A stretch of 64,000 bases of DNA, taken from NCBI RefSeq assembly GCF_012843875.1, contig NZ_JABAFY010000005.1, positions 1 to 64,000 on the forward strand, written 5' to 3'. The DNA is from Desulfovibrio piger. Its GTDB lineage: Bacteria; Desulfobacterota; Desulfovibrionia; Desulfovibrionales; Desulfovibrionaceae. Positions 35,216 to 43,921 of this stretch are shown one piece after another. The notes under the pieces are model-generated. The model saw only the letters and a list, made by a program, of their open reading frames with translations. It searched no databases and was not told the origin of the DNA. The translations under genes and the position numbers were made by a program. The stretch's first letter is position 1; each line of letters begins with the position of its first letter.

Positions 35216-36343
35216 TCAGATGCCCAGTACGTTGCAGATGATGGTGATGACGGCCGTGGCGATGATGATGCCCACGATGGACTGGACCACGGCCGTGGTG
35301 GTGGCCAGGCCCACGGCCTGGGCGCTGCGGCCGCAGCGGATGCCCTGATAGCAGCCCGCCAGGGCGATGATGATGCCGAACACCGTACCGTAGGCGATGC
35401 CGATGAGCCCGTGGACGAAGGAGACCATCTGCATGGTGGCGTTGAGGTATTCGGCGGAACTCAGCCCCAGCATGGAGACGCCCACCACATAGCCGCCCAG
35501 GATGCCCATGAGGTCGGCATAGACCGTGAGCAGGGGGACCATGAGCATCAGGGCCAGCATGCGCGGCAGCACCAGAAAATCTATGGGCGAGATGCCCAGG
35601 GTGGTCAGGGCGTCCACTTCCTCGTTGACCTGCATGGTGCCGATCATGGCCGCATAGGCGGCCCCCACGCGGCCGGACATGACCACGCCCACCATGACCG
35701 CGCCCATGACGCGCAGCATGCCGATGCCCACCAGCCCGGCCACATAGATCTGGGCGCCGAACTGCGTCAGCTGCACCGCGCCCACAAAGGCCAGGATCAG
35801 ACCGAACAGCAGGCTGGTGATGGAGATGATGGGCAAGGCGCGCACACCGCATTCGTACATGGCTTCTATAAAGTCCTGCATGCGCATGCCGGCGCGTCCC
35901 AGGATGAGACGCCAGATGGAAAGGGTCACATCGCCGAGGAATTCCAGAAAATCCGCACAGCGGGGCGGCAGGTCCATGACCGCTTCGCCCACCCGGGCGA
36001 AAAGCCCTTGCCGGTGGTCGCTGCGGGCGGCCCCTGCCTGGGCCGGGATGGCGAAGGCCAGGTGCAGCAGTCGTGCCAGTCCTGTGGGCAGGTCCTGGCT
36101 GATATCGATCTGCGCGGCGCGGGCGGCCTTGTGCAGCTGGACGAGGAAGACCAGGAGGCTGCTGTCCCAGGCGTCGAGGGAGGCCGCCGCGAGATGCAGC
36201 TGCCGGATGCCGGGGCCTCGCAGCTGCTGCAGGGCGTCGGCACACTGCGGCGGCCAGGGCGTATTGATGGCCCAGCTGCCGGAGACGGTGACCTGCAGGC
36301 GCTCTCCGGCCCTGTCCAGGTTTACTTGCGGACTTGTTTCCAT
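35216..36343 (-). CDS. mlaE: MCE/Mla lipid transport permease with N-terminal STAS-like domain
   Basis: The 375-residue protein fuses a STAS-like domain (about 10-100, LQVTVSGSWAINT at its start), comparable to the separate MlaB, to a MlaE permease domain (about 120-375) with the family blocks PIISITSLLFGLILAF, ARVGAAYAAMIGTM-like GRVGAAYAAMIGT, and VNEEVDALTTLGI. The fusion is common outside enterobacteria. The -10 box of its best promoter ends only six bases before the ATG, so the mRNA may have no leader. Confidence 0.92.
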   Translation of the reverse strand: METSPQVNLDRAGERLQVTVSGSWAINTPWPPQCADALQQLRGPGIRQLHLAAASLDAWDSSLLVFLVQLHKAARAAQIDISQDLPTGLARLLHLAFAIPAQAGAARSDHRQGLFARVGEAVMDLPPRCADFLEFLGDVTLSIWRLILGRAGMRMQDFIEAMYECGVRALPIISITSLLFGLILAFVGAVQLTQFGAQIYVAGLVGIGMLRVMGAVMVGVVMSGRVGAAYAAMIGTMQVNEEVDALTTLGISPIDFLVLPRMLALMLMVPLLTVYADLMGILGGYVVGVSMLGLSSAEYLNATMQMVSFVHGLIGIAYGTVFGIIIALAGCYQGIRCGRSAQAVGLATTTAVVQSIVGIIIATAVITIICNVLGI

Positions 36344-36349
36344 CTCTAT

Positions 36350-36378
36350 AGTATACGCGCAGGACAGAAGCTACGCAA
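36350..36378 (-). promoter_or_regulatory. Promoter of the mla operon, predicting a leaderless mRNA
   Basis: On the minus strand TTGCGT (36378-36373) is 17 bases from TATACT (36355-36350). The mlaE ATG is at 36343-36341, so transcription would begin at or next to the A of the start codon and no ribosome site is possible. Confidence 0.6.
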
Positions 36379-36443
36379 GGAGGGAGGCCGCTCCCCCGCA
36401 GGCTTTTTCCCCTTTTTTGCTTACCCTACAACCCCGGATTGCC

Positions 36444-39203
36444 ATGTCGCTGAAACAACGCCTCGGGCTTGCCGCAGAGCCCGTCTTTCTCATGGATGGC
36501 TCGGCCTTCATCTATCGCGGCTTTTTTGCCAACAGGAACATGCAGCGTTCCGACGGTTTCCCCACCAATTCCCTGGTAGTGGTCAGCCGCGTGCTGCTGC
36601 GCATCCTGCGCGAAGAGCGCCCCCGCTATTTCGCCTTTGTGCAGGACGGCAAGGGCCCCAACTTCCGGCACGAGATATTCCCCCTCTACAAGGCCAACCG
36701 CGATGCCACGCCCGAAGATCTGGTACGCCAGCTGGATCCCATCCACCGCATGGTGCGGGCCCTGGGCCTGCGGCTGGAAGTCTCGCAGGGCTGCGAGGCC
36801 GACGACTGCATCGCCTCGCTGGCGGCGCGCTTCGCGGCGGAACATCCCGTCATCATCGTCAGCGGCGACAAGGACCTGAAGCAGTGCCTGGGCCCCAACG
36901 TCTACATGTGGGACCCGGCCTCCAAGGAAGAAAAGCTGGTGAGCGAGGCCGACTTCACGGCAGAGAGCGGCGTGACGCCCGCCCAGTGGCCCGACGTGCA
37001 GGCCCTCATCGGGGATACCAGCGACAACATCCCCGGCGTGCCGGGCATCGGTCCCAAGACCGCGCGCCAGATCTTCTCCATCTGCCCCAGTCTTGAGGAC
37101 ATCCGCGACCATTTCGTCCTGCTGCCGCCCAAGATGCAGGCCAAACTGCAGGCGCATCTGGAAAACATGTTCACCTGGCGCGAGCTCACCACCCTGAGAC
37201 GCGATTTCTGCCCCGGCGTCACGCTGGAGGACCTGCGCGTGCGGCCGCTGGATGCCGCCACCTGCGCCTTGCTCACGGAAGAGTTCGAGCTCTTCGCCCT
37301 GCGGCGCGAGCTGGCCGCTCTGGACCGTCTGCAGGCCGCCGAGGCCGACCTGCCCGAGGAGTTCCTGGATGCGGGCAGCATCCGTGAGGACGTACAGCCT
37401 GCAGCCGGGAAGAAGACGGCTGCGGAACAGGCCTCCCTGCCGCTGGCCCAGCCTGCCCGCAGCGGTCGTGCCACCAGCCAGATGAGCCTTTTGGACGCCA
37501 TGCCGCAGGAATCCGCGCCCGCGCTGGATGACGTGTCGGCCCTGCCGGACTGCGGAGATGCCCGCGTGGCCCTGATCTGGGCCCACGGCGACCGCGAGGC
37601 CCCCTATCTTGCCGTGGAAGGCGCTGACGGCAGTTCTTTGGGAGAATGGCAGTGGAAAGGTCCTGTGGCGGAGCTGGCCCGGTGGCTGGCCCCTGCCCGC
37701 ACCCTGGTGACGGCGGACCTCAAGGGCCTACTGACCTCCGCGCCCTGCTGGCAGTTCCTGGCCGGGCGGGCGGGGGACTGCATCGATCTGGGCGTGGCCG
37801 CCTATCTGCTGAACCCCGAAGAGAACGATTACGGCTGGCCCCGTCTTTCGGCCCGCTGGGGCGCCGTGCTGCGCCATGAACTGGAGAGCAGGGGCGAGAC
37901 GGCCCCCGGCCCCGCGCGCCTGGGACTGGCCATGGCGCAGCTGTTCGAGCAGCGCATGGAAAAGGACGGCCTGCTGGAGCTGTTCCGGCGCCTGGAGATG
38001 CCCCTGCTGCCCGTGCTGGCAGGCATGGAACAGAGCGGGGTGGCCATCGACGCCGCGGCCTTCCGGGCCTTCCTCGACGATGTGCAGGGCCGGCTGGACC
38101 AGCTCACGGCCCATGTCTACGAGCTGGCGGGCACGCAGTTCAACATCCGTTCGGCCCAGCAGCTGGGCGATGTGCTGTTCAACGGGCTGGGCCTGCCCGC
38201 GCCGCGCAAGACCAAGGGCGGCCAGGCGTCCACCAGCCAGCAGACGCTGGAAAAACTGGCCGGGCAGCATCCGGTGGTGGACAGCATCCTGCAGTACCGC
38301 AAGCTGGAGAAGATGCGCTCCACCTATCTCGATCCCCTGCCGCGCCTGGTGGACCCGCAGGGCCGCATCCATACCACTTTCAACCAGAAGGCCACGGCTA
38401 CGGGACGGCTCTCCTCCAGCAATCCCAACCTGCAGAACATCCCCGTGCGCGGGCCGCTGGGCAAGCGCATGCGCTCCTGCTTCATCGCCGGGCCGGGCCG
38501 CCTGCTGGTCTCGGCCGACTATTCGCAGGTGGAGCTGCGCGTGCTGGCCCATGTCTCGCAGGATCCGGCACTGTTGGAAGCCTTCCGCAACGGCGAGGAC
38601 ATCCACGCCCGCACGGCGGCCCTGGTCTATGACCTGCCGCCCGACCAGGTGAGCCCGGACCAGCGCCGCAATGCCAAGACCATCAACTTCGGCCTCATCT
38701 ACGGCATGGGCGCCCAGAAACTGGCCCAGGAGCTCAAGATCAGCACCACGCAGGCCAAGGACTTCATCGCCCGTTACTTCGAGCGCCTGCAGGGCCTGAA
38801 GGAGTTTTACGAAGGCGTGGAGGCCTCGGCCCGCAAGCACGGCCTCGTGACCACTTTGGGCGGTCGCCGCCGTCTGCTGCCGGACATCAATTCCGCCAGC
38901 GGGCAGGCTGCGGCCCTGGCCCGCCGTCAGGCCATCAATACCGTGATCCAGGGCTCGGCGGCGGACATCATCAAGCTGGCCATGCTGGCCGTGGCCCGTG
39001 ACGAACGCCTGCGGGAGCTGGATGCCCGTCTGCTGCTGCAGGTACACGACGAGCTCTTGCTGGAAGTGCCCGCCGATGCCGCCGAAGAAGCCGGGGCCCT
39101 GGTGGCCCGCCTCATGCAGGATGTCTGCCCCGCAGGCAGGGAGCTTTCCGTGCCGCTGCTGGTGGACTGGGGCACCGGTCACGACTGGGGCGCGGCGCAT
39201 TAA
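36444..39203 (+). CDS. polA: DNA polymerase I
   Basis: The 919-residue protein has a complete 5'-3' exonuclease domain (about 10-290; VFLMDGSAFIYRGFF, EADDCIAS, VSGDKDLKQ, GDTSDNIPGVPGIG), a middle domain (about 360-560) and a full polymerase domain with motif A ADYSQVELR (Asp692), motif B RRNAKTINFGLIYG and motif C LQVHDELLLE (Asp869). The middle domain lacks the DxE proofreading motif and the usual NxKxD, so 3'-5' exonuclease activity is probably lost, as in Taq polymerase. An insert rich in Ala/Gln (about 310-355) separates the domains. Start at 36444 is the only one that leaves the N-terminus intact. Confidence 0.96.
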   Translation: MSLKQRLGLAAEPVFLMDGSAFIYRGFFANRNMQRSDGFPTNSLVVVSRVLLRILREERPRYFAFVQDGKGPNFRHEIFPLYKANRDATPEDLVRQLDPIHRMVRALGLRLEVSQGCEADDCIASLAARFAAEHPVIIVSGDKDLKQCLGPNVYMWDPASKEEKLVSEADFTAESGVTPAQWPDVQALIGDTSDNIPGVPGIGPKTARQIFSICPSLEDIRDHFVLLPPKMQAKLQAHLENMFTWRELTTLRRDFCPGVTLEDLRVRPLDAATCALLTEEFELFALRRELAALDRLQAAEADLPEEFLDAGSIREDVQPAAGKKTAAEQASLPLAQPARSGRATSQMSLLDAMPQESAPALDDVSALPDCGDARVALIWAHGDREAPYLAVEGADGSSLGEWQWKGPVAELARWLAPARTLVTADLKGLLTSAPCWQFLAGRAGDCIDLGVAAYLLNPEENDYGWPRLSARWGAVLRHELESRGETAPGPARLGLAMAQLFEQRMEKDGLLELFRRLEMPLLPVLAGMEQSGVAIDAAAFRAFLDDVQGRLDQLTAHVYELAGTQFNIRSAQQLGDVLFNGLGLPAPRKTKGGQASTSQQTLEKLAGQHPVVDSILQYRKLEKMRSTYLDPLPRLVDPQGRIHTTFNQKATATGRLSSSNPNLQNIPVRGPLGKRMRSCFIAGPGRLLVSADYSQVELRVLAHVSQDPALLEAFRNGEDIHARTAALVYDLPPDQVSPDQRRNAKTINFGLIYGMGAQKLAQELKISTTQAKDFIARYFERLQGLKEFYEGVEASARKHGLVTTLGGRRRLLPDINSASGQAAALARRQAINTVIQGSAADIIKLAMLAVARDERLRELDARLLLQVHDELLLEVPADAAEEAGALVARLMQDVCPAGRELSVPLLVDWGTGHDWGAAH

Positions 39204-39225
39204 GTTGCCGACATGGAGGCACCTG

Positions 39226-39278
39226 TTTGGGAGGAGGGGGACTCGTGTGGATCGGGGCCTCTTTCTCCCAAATTTTTT
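39226..39278 (+). terminator. Intrinsic terminator of polA
   Basis: TTTGGGAG and CTCCCAAA pair perfectly, with a further GAGG/CCTC inside, and six T follow directly. It lies 22 bases after the stop. Confidence 0.7.
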
Positions 39279-39575
39279 CTGCGTGAGCCTGGGAAAACGG
39301 CCGGAACATGCAGTTCTTTCCGCGTTTTTCCCCCTTCGTATCCGCGAGTCCAAAAGGGCAGGGGAGCGGTGCCTTTTTGGGGGGTAGCCTGTCCGCCTTT
39401 TGGGCAGCAGCTGCTGGCCCCGTAAAAGCGGGTCGCAAAATACCAATATTTTCAAATGGTTTTTGTCTTGGTACAAATTTTTGGCAAAAAAAGGATGACA
39501 GCCGGAGCATTTTGATATACACCAACCCGCAGCCGTCTGGAATACGGCACAAATTTGGCATTCCGTCGTGAATGC
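39279..39575. other. Gene-free AT-rich stretch upstream of the ribosomal protein promoter
   Basis: No gene is seen. Positions 39435-39520 are unusually AT-rich for this genome (TACCAATATTTTCAAATGG, ACAAATTTTTGGC) and could act as upstream activating DNA for the rplM promoter. ATTCCGTC/ATACGGC strings near 39540-39570 are partly repeated. Confidence 0.4.
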
Positions 39576-39604
39576 TTGACAAGTTGCGCACTTTGCGATA
39601 AAGA
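39576..39604 (+). promoter_or_regulatory. Promoter of rplM-rpsI
   Basis: A perfect TTGACA (39576-39581) is 17 bases from TAAAGA (39599-39604). It leaves a leader of about 100 bases before the rplM ATG, which could host autoregulation by L13, though I see no known structure. Confidence 0.75.
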
Positions 39605-39712
39605 GCGCTTTCTTTGTGAGCGATACTGTCGTCACCCGTTAGGCGGCACGTCGCAGACGGATTTTCCGCCGCTTGATGGCTACTGAGATAAGTAGATGAG
39701 GAGTTCATCCCG

Positions 39713-40147
39713 ATGAAGACGTTCAGCCCCACCCCGAAAGACATCAACCACGAATGGTTTGTGGTTGACGCCCAGGATCAGGTGCTGGGTCGTCTGGCCA
39801 GCCAGATCGCCCACCGCCTGCGCGGCAAGCATAAGCCCGAATTTGCCCGTCACATGGACAACGGCGACTTTATCGTCGTGGTCAACTGCGAAAAGATCAA
39901 GGTGACCGGCACCAAGATGGCCCACAAGAACTACTATCGCCACTCCGGTTGGGTGGGCGGTCTGAAGACCACCTCCCTGGGCGATATGCTGGCTTCCAAG
40001 CCCGAGCGCGTGCTCATGGCCGCTGTGCGTGGCATGCTGCCCAAGAACCGTCTGGGCCGCGTCATGCTGAAGAAGCTCAAGATTTACGCGGGTCCCGAAC
40101 ACCCGCACACGGCTCAGAACCCGCAGCCGCTGACCCTGCCTTACTAA
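39713..40147 (+). CDS. rplM: 50S ribosomal protein L13
   Basis: The 144-residue protein shows the L13 signature: [19 protein letters not shown] near the N-terminus, [20 protein letters not shown], and the conserved [12 protein letters not shown] near residue 105. GAGGAG lies before the ATG. It forms the usual pair with rpsI, 12 bases apart. Confidence 0.98.
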   Translation: MKTFSPTPKDINHEWFVVDAQDQVLGRLASQIAHRLRGKHKPEFARHMDNGDFIVVVNCEKIKVTGTKMAHKNYYRHSGWVGGLKTTSLGDMLASKPERVLMAAVRGMLPKNRLGRVMLKKLKIYAGPEHPHTAQNPQPLTLPY

Positions 40148-40159
40148 GGAGCGCACGTC

Positions 40160-40552
40160 ATGAGCGACAAATTCGAATACGGCACCGGCCGCCGCAAGAC
40201 CGCCACTGCCCGCACCCGCGTCTACGCTGGCTCCGGCAACATCACGGTGAACGGTCGTGCCTTTGAAGATTACTTCCCCCGCAAGACCCTGCAGATGATC
40301 ATCCGTCAGCCCCTCGTGCTGTCCAAGCTGGCTGAAAAGCTGGACGTGCGCGTCAACGTGGCTGGCGGCGGCGTGGCCGGTCAGGCCGAAGCCGTGCGTC
40401 ACGGTATTTCCCGCGCCCTGCTGCTGGTGGATCCCGCCCTTCGTCCTATCCTGAAGAAGGCCGGCTTCCTGACCCGCGATGCGCGTAAGAAGGAACGCAA
40501 AAAGTACGGTCTGCGCGCTGCCCGCGCTCGTTACCAGTACTCGAAGCGTTAA
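40160..40552 (+). CDS. rpsI: 30S ribosomal protein S9
   Basis: The 130-residue protein has [18 protein letters not shown] at the N-terminus, [19 protein letters not shown] in the middle and the basic C-terminal tail RARYQYSKR that reaches the P-site tRNA. It is the second gene of the rplM-rpsI operon. Confidence 0.98.
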   Translation: MSDKFEYGTGRRKTATARTRVYAGSGNITVNGRAFEDYFPRKTLQMIIRQPLVLSKLAEKLDVRVNVAGGGVAGQAEAVRHGISRALLLVDPALRPILKKAGFLTRDARKKERKKYGLRAARARYQYSKR

Positions 40553-40577
40553 TCCGCACTCCGGATTACGGAACCTC

Positions 40578-40609
40578 AAGGGGTGGGCCATTGTTGGCCC
40601 ACCCCTTTT
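40578..40609 (+). terminator. Intrinsic terminator of rplM-rpsI
   Basis: A perfect 13-pair stem (AAGGGGTGGGCCA with TGGCCCACCCCTT) around TTGT ends in TTTT, 25 bases after rpsI. Confidence 0.92.
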
Positions 40610-40841
40610 CTGTTATCTTCCGCCCGTCCTGTCCCGGGAAGAGGGGCGGCCGTGTCCGTTGCTTCACGGTCTTGCCGCCTCTGTCTCCTGCCGTTGTGTC
40701 CGTGCCCCTGTCTTCCTGCAGGGCCGTATCGGCATCCCCCATCCCGCCTTGCGGCGGATGACGGGCCGGTTGCGCCTCCGGCGTTGGGCCGCACGCCCCG
40801 GGATGTTGTCGCCATCTTTTTGCCATGAGGTTTTCCACGCC

Positions 40842-42593
40842 ATGCCCGTGATCCCCGAAGGCATCGCCTATGCCTATACCCACGAGACGACCCAGGCCAC
40901 GACCGGCTATTTTTCCTGCCAGCCGCCCGCATCCCTGACCCTGCCCCAGGCGCTGGCCCGTCTGGAGGCCACGCCCTTCGATGATTTTTTGCGCCAGCAT
41001 TGCCTGCGCCAGCTGAGCCGCCGTTCGCCGGAGGAGATCAAAAATCTGGCCGATGAACTGTACGACCGCGAGACCGACAGTTTCCGGCGCATGGGGCTTG
41101 CCGGCCTGCTGCTGGAGTGCTCGCTGCTGGTGCCCGAGCTGGCCCATTGCTGCGACGGCTTCCCCGAAGATGCCCTGCAGCGGCTGACGCTGTCCTCCTC
41201 CCTGATCTACCTGCGCGCTGCCAGCCGGAAGGACTTTGGCCTCATGCAGGCCTGGAGCGCCCATTTTGCCGACAACATCGCCCGGCACCACATGCTGCCG
41301 CACTGGGAAGAACTGGAGCTGGAGCTGCCCTACAGTGAAGAAGAGCTGGAGGTCTGCCGCGAAGGCCTGCGGGCCCGGGCCGGGATGCTGGAGCGGGAAC
41401 ACGCCCGCATGCAGGCGGAAGACCTGCCGCGCCTTGAGCGCCGTCCGGCACAGGAGACCTACGAGCAGGCCGTCAATGCTTTGCTGGAGAACGACGTTCT
41501 GGCCGGGCAGGAGATGCGTCATCAGGCTTCGCTGTCTCCCATCGCGCTGCTGCGCTCCTGGAAGGTGGACCTGGCCGTGGATTGCGGCCGTATGCGTCAC
41601 AGCCTGCGCGGCGAGGCCACGGCCTACGGGCGCGGTCTTTCCCTGGCTGCGGCCCGGGCCTCCTACGCCATGGAGATCGTGGAACGGGCCAGCAGCTATG
41701 TGAGCGTGGCCCGTACCGGCGAGCACACCTTCGAGGTGACGAACCGCCGCCGGCCCCTGCCGCTGATCCATGCTTCCTGCGCCAAGCTGCGGTCCCAGGG
41801 CAAGGATTTCCTGCCCCTGTCCTCCCTGCCGCTGGAAACGCCTTTCGAGGACTATGTGCCCCTGTACTGGCTGGAGGCCCGCGATCCCGAGGGCAAGACC
41901 GTGCTGGTGCCCGCGCAGGCGGTCTTCCTGTTCTGCAATCTGGACGAGCAGTCCCTGTTCCTGGCCGGTGGCTCCACGGGCCTGGCTTCCGGCAATACCG
42001 AGGCCGAAGCCCGGCTGGCGGCGCTCACGGAGATCGTGGAGCGTGACGCCGAGGCCACCACGCCCTTCAGCCGTGAGGGCTGCTTCGTGCTCAAGAGCCG
42101 TGACGAACGTTTGCAGGCCCTGCTGGACGATTACGCGGCCCGCGGCATCCAGATCCAGTTCCAGGACATCACCACGGAGCTGGGCGTGCCGGTCTACCGC
42201 TGCTTCGTCATGAGCCGTCGCGGCGAGGTGGCACAGGCCACGGGCGCCAACCTGTGCGGCAGCCGGGCCGCGCTGGCGGCCCTGACCGAAGTGCCCTGGC
42301 CCTATCCCTATGGCGAACCGACGGGGCCCGCTCTGGGCGGCCTGCCGGTGCGCTGGCTGGAAGATCTGCCCGACTACAGTTTGCCGTCGGCCGAAGCCTC
42401 CTGCAAGCTGCTGGAAAAGACGCTGTGCGCCCAGGGCCGTACGCCCCTGTATGTGGACATCTCCCGCAAGGACCTGGACATGCCTGTGGTGCGTGCCCTG
42501 GTCCCCGGTCTGGAGCTCACCGCCGACTTCGACCGCTTCTCCCGCCCCTCGCTGCGCCTTCTGGCCCGTTACACGGCCCGCTGGCAGAAGTAG
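40842..42593 (+). CDS. Stand-alone YcaO-domain protein
   Basis: YcaO enzymes activate a backbone amide with ATP, to make azolines, thioamides or amidines, or act with other partners. The 583-residue protein has an N-terminal helical region (about 1-240) and a YcaO domain (about 250-583) with two typical ATP/Mg motifs: SLAAARASYAMEIVERAS (about 266-283) and EARLAALTEIVERDAE (about 388-403). The C-terminus is RYTARWQK, not the PxPxP of azoline-forming cyclodehydratases. No precursor peptide, TfuA or E1-like partner is nearby. Position directly behind rplM-rpsI, although with a terminator between, is reminiscent of the E. coli YcaO link to ribosomal protein modification. Ribosome site is weak, so the start could differ. 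Confidence 0.82.
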   Translation: MPVIPEGIAYAYTHETTQATTGYFSCQPPASLTLPQALARLEATPFDDFLRQHCLRQLSRRSPEEIKNLADELYDRETDSFRRMGLAGLLLECSLLVPELAHCCDGFPEDALQRLTLSSSLIYLRAASRKDFGLMQAWSAHFADNIARHHMLPHWEELELELPYSEEELEVCREGLRARAGMLEREHARMQAEDLPRLERRPAQETYEQAVNALLENDVLAGQEMRHQASLSPIALLRSWKVDLAVDCGRMRHSLRGEATAYGRGLSLAAARASYAMEIVERASSYVSVARTGEHTFEVTNRRRPLPLIHASCAKLRSQGKDFLPLSSLPLETPFEDYVPLYWLEARDPEGKTVLVPAQAVFLFCNLDEQSLFLAGGSTGLASGNTEAEARLAALTEIVERDAEATTPFSREGCFVLKSRDERLQALLDDYAARGIQIQFQDITTELGVPVYRCFVMSRRGEVAQATGANLCGSRAALAALTEVPWPYPYGEPTGPALGGLPVRWLEDLPDYSLPSAEASCKLLEKTLCAQGRTPLYVDISRKDLDMPVVRALVPGLELTADFDRFSRPSLRLLARYTARWQK

Positions 42594-42672
42594 GAATCTG
42601 AACGGGGGAGGAGCCCCTTTTGCTTGCGGCAAAAAGTGGGTTCCTCCCCCATGCCCCCTCCTTCCCCAAAAC
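42594..42672 (+). terminator. Long hairpin with pyrimidine tail after the YcaO gene
   Basis: Arms of about 20 bases (from 42604, and up to 42650) with a few mismatches enclose a TTGC loop. The tail ATGCCCCCTCCTTCCCC-AAAA follows. It is a copy of the repeat family also at 3781, 5177 and 42825. Confidence 0.5.
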
Positions 42673-42788
42673 CCGCCATACGGGGAGGCACCGTATCCTG
42701 GAAACATGGTCCGCCTCCGGGGCGCGTGGTCCAAATGTGATTTTGAATAATGCGGAAAGCGGATGGCAGCGGCCACCCCGCGGCCATG

Positions 42789-42817
42789 AAAAAAGGACGC
42801 CTTGGCGTCCTTTTTTT
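42789..42817. terminator. Bidirectional intrinsic terminator between convergent genes
   Basis: Stem GGACGCC / GGCGTCC flanked by six A on the left and seven T on the right. It serves the convergent YcaO and LysR genes. The stem is identical to that at 5035-5067. Confidence 0.85.
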
Positions 42818-42824
42818 GTGGCCT

Positions 42825-42908
42825 GATAAAAGTTTTTGGGAGGAAAGAGGGGAGCGCGAGGGGGGAAAGGAGGACCTTTTTTCAAAAAGGTCTCCTTTCC
42901 CCCCTCGC
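42825..42908 (-). terminator. Long hairpin with pyrimidine tail after the LysR gene
   Basis: Arms of about 25 bases (42856-42881 and 42883-42908) match with one extra base. On the minus strand they continue into CTCCCCTCTTTCCTCCC-AAAAACTTTT. It is the best preserved copy of the family seen at 3781, 5177 and 42604, in the opposite direction to the copy at 42604. Confidence 0.55.
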
Positions 42909-42925
42909 TCAAATGTCTCTTCCTG

Positions 42926-43921
42926 CTAGGCGTGCATCAGGCGGGCAAGAGCCGCATTGCTCTGCTGGCCTTTTTCTTCCAGCCAGTCCAGGAAGCCCTG
43001 GAGCTTGGGGGAAGGATTGGTATGACGGGGCCAGGCGGCGTAGTAGGAGCGGAACGCCGTGGTGGGCGGCAGGTCGGGGAAGGGGGTGACCAGCTTTTGT
43101 TCCGCCAGCAGGGGAGCGATGAGGCTGCAGCGCCCCAGAGCCACACCCAGGCCGTGGCTGGCGGCCACGGAAGCCCCGTAGGTATGGTCGAAGGTGACGA
43201 AGTTCAGGCAGTTGGAGATGTCCACATGGTTCCTGTCGGCCCATTCCTGCCATTCGGCCGTGGTGGCGGCATAATGCCAGGCGGCGGAGTCATGGAGCAG
43301 GGTGCAGGCGGGCAGGTTCTCGGGATGGCCTATCAGGTCGTGCTTTTGCGCGTACTCGGGGGAGCAGACGGGCAGGGTGGCCTCGTCCATGAACTTGCGT
43401 GAGGTCAGGCCGCTGACGTGGCTCTCGGCATAATACAGGGCCACGTCCACCGTGGAGTCCCCGTGGAAATCTATGGGAGCGTTGCCGGTACGTACATGCA
43501 GCTGCATGGAGGGGTAGCGCTGCTGGAAGTCGCTCAGCTGGGGGATGAGCCAGGCCAGGGCCAGGCTGGGGGCGGCATAGATGGTCAGGGAGCTGAAGTC
43601 GTCCTGCAGCAGCTGGGTGATCTCTTCATAGATCTTCTGGAAAGCATTGAGGTAGACGTCGCGCAGGCGCTCGCCCTCCGGTGTCAGGGAGACGGCGCGG
43701 GTCAGGCGGTTGAACAGCGGGAAGCCCAGCTCCTTTTCCAGGCGGGCGATACGGTGGCTGACAGCGCCGGAGGTCAGACCAAGATGCCGGGCCGCGGCCT
43801 TGAAGCTCATGTAACGGGCCGCGATGGCGAAGGTCTTGATGTTGATGAGGCTGGCGTCATCGTTGAGGACGCGGGCGATGCTGCGGGAACGCTGACGGTT
43901 TTTGCTGTCGGGAAGCGTCAC
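42926..43921 (-). CDS. LysR family regulator, GcvA-like
   Basis: The 331-residue protein has a LysR helix-turn-helix (about 28-85; TFAIAARYMSFKAAARHLGLTSGAVSHR) and an effector domain ending in a short tail. The spacing TSGAVSHRIARLEKELG is close to GcvA/DsdC proteins. I choose the GTG at 43921 as start because AAGGAG lies five bases before it. The ATG at 44002 would add 27 residues without a ribosome site. It is divergent from livKHMGF and may regulate it. Confidence 0.88.
   Translation of the reverse strand: MTLPDSKNRQRSRSIARVLNDDASLINIKTFAIAARYMSFKAAARHLGLTSGAVSHRIARLEKELGFPLFNRLTRAVSLTPEGERLRDVYLNAFQKIYEEITQLLQDDFSSLTIYAAPSLALAWLIPQLSDFQQRYPSMQLHVRTGNAPIDFHGDSTVDVALYYAESHVSGLTSRKFMDEATLPVCSPEYAQKHDLIGHPENLPACTLLHDSAAWHYAATTAEWQEWADRNHVDISNCLNFVTFDHTYGASVAASHGLGVALGRCSLIAPLLAEQKLVTPFPDLPPTTAFRSYYAAWPRHTNPSPKLQGFLDWLEEKGQQSNAALARLMHA

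Noticed and set aside
40842-42593. A natural-product (RiPP) gene cluster based on the YcaO gene.
   Set aside because: No precursor peptide, dehydrogenase, E1-like protein or exporter lies nearby, and the C-terminal PxPxP motif is missing.
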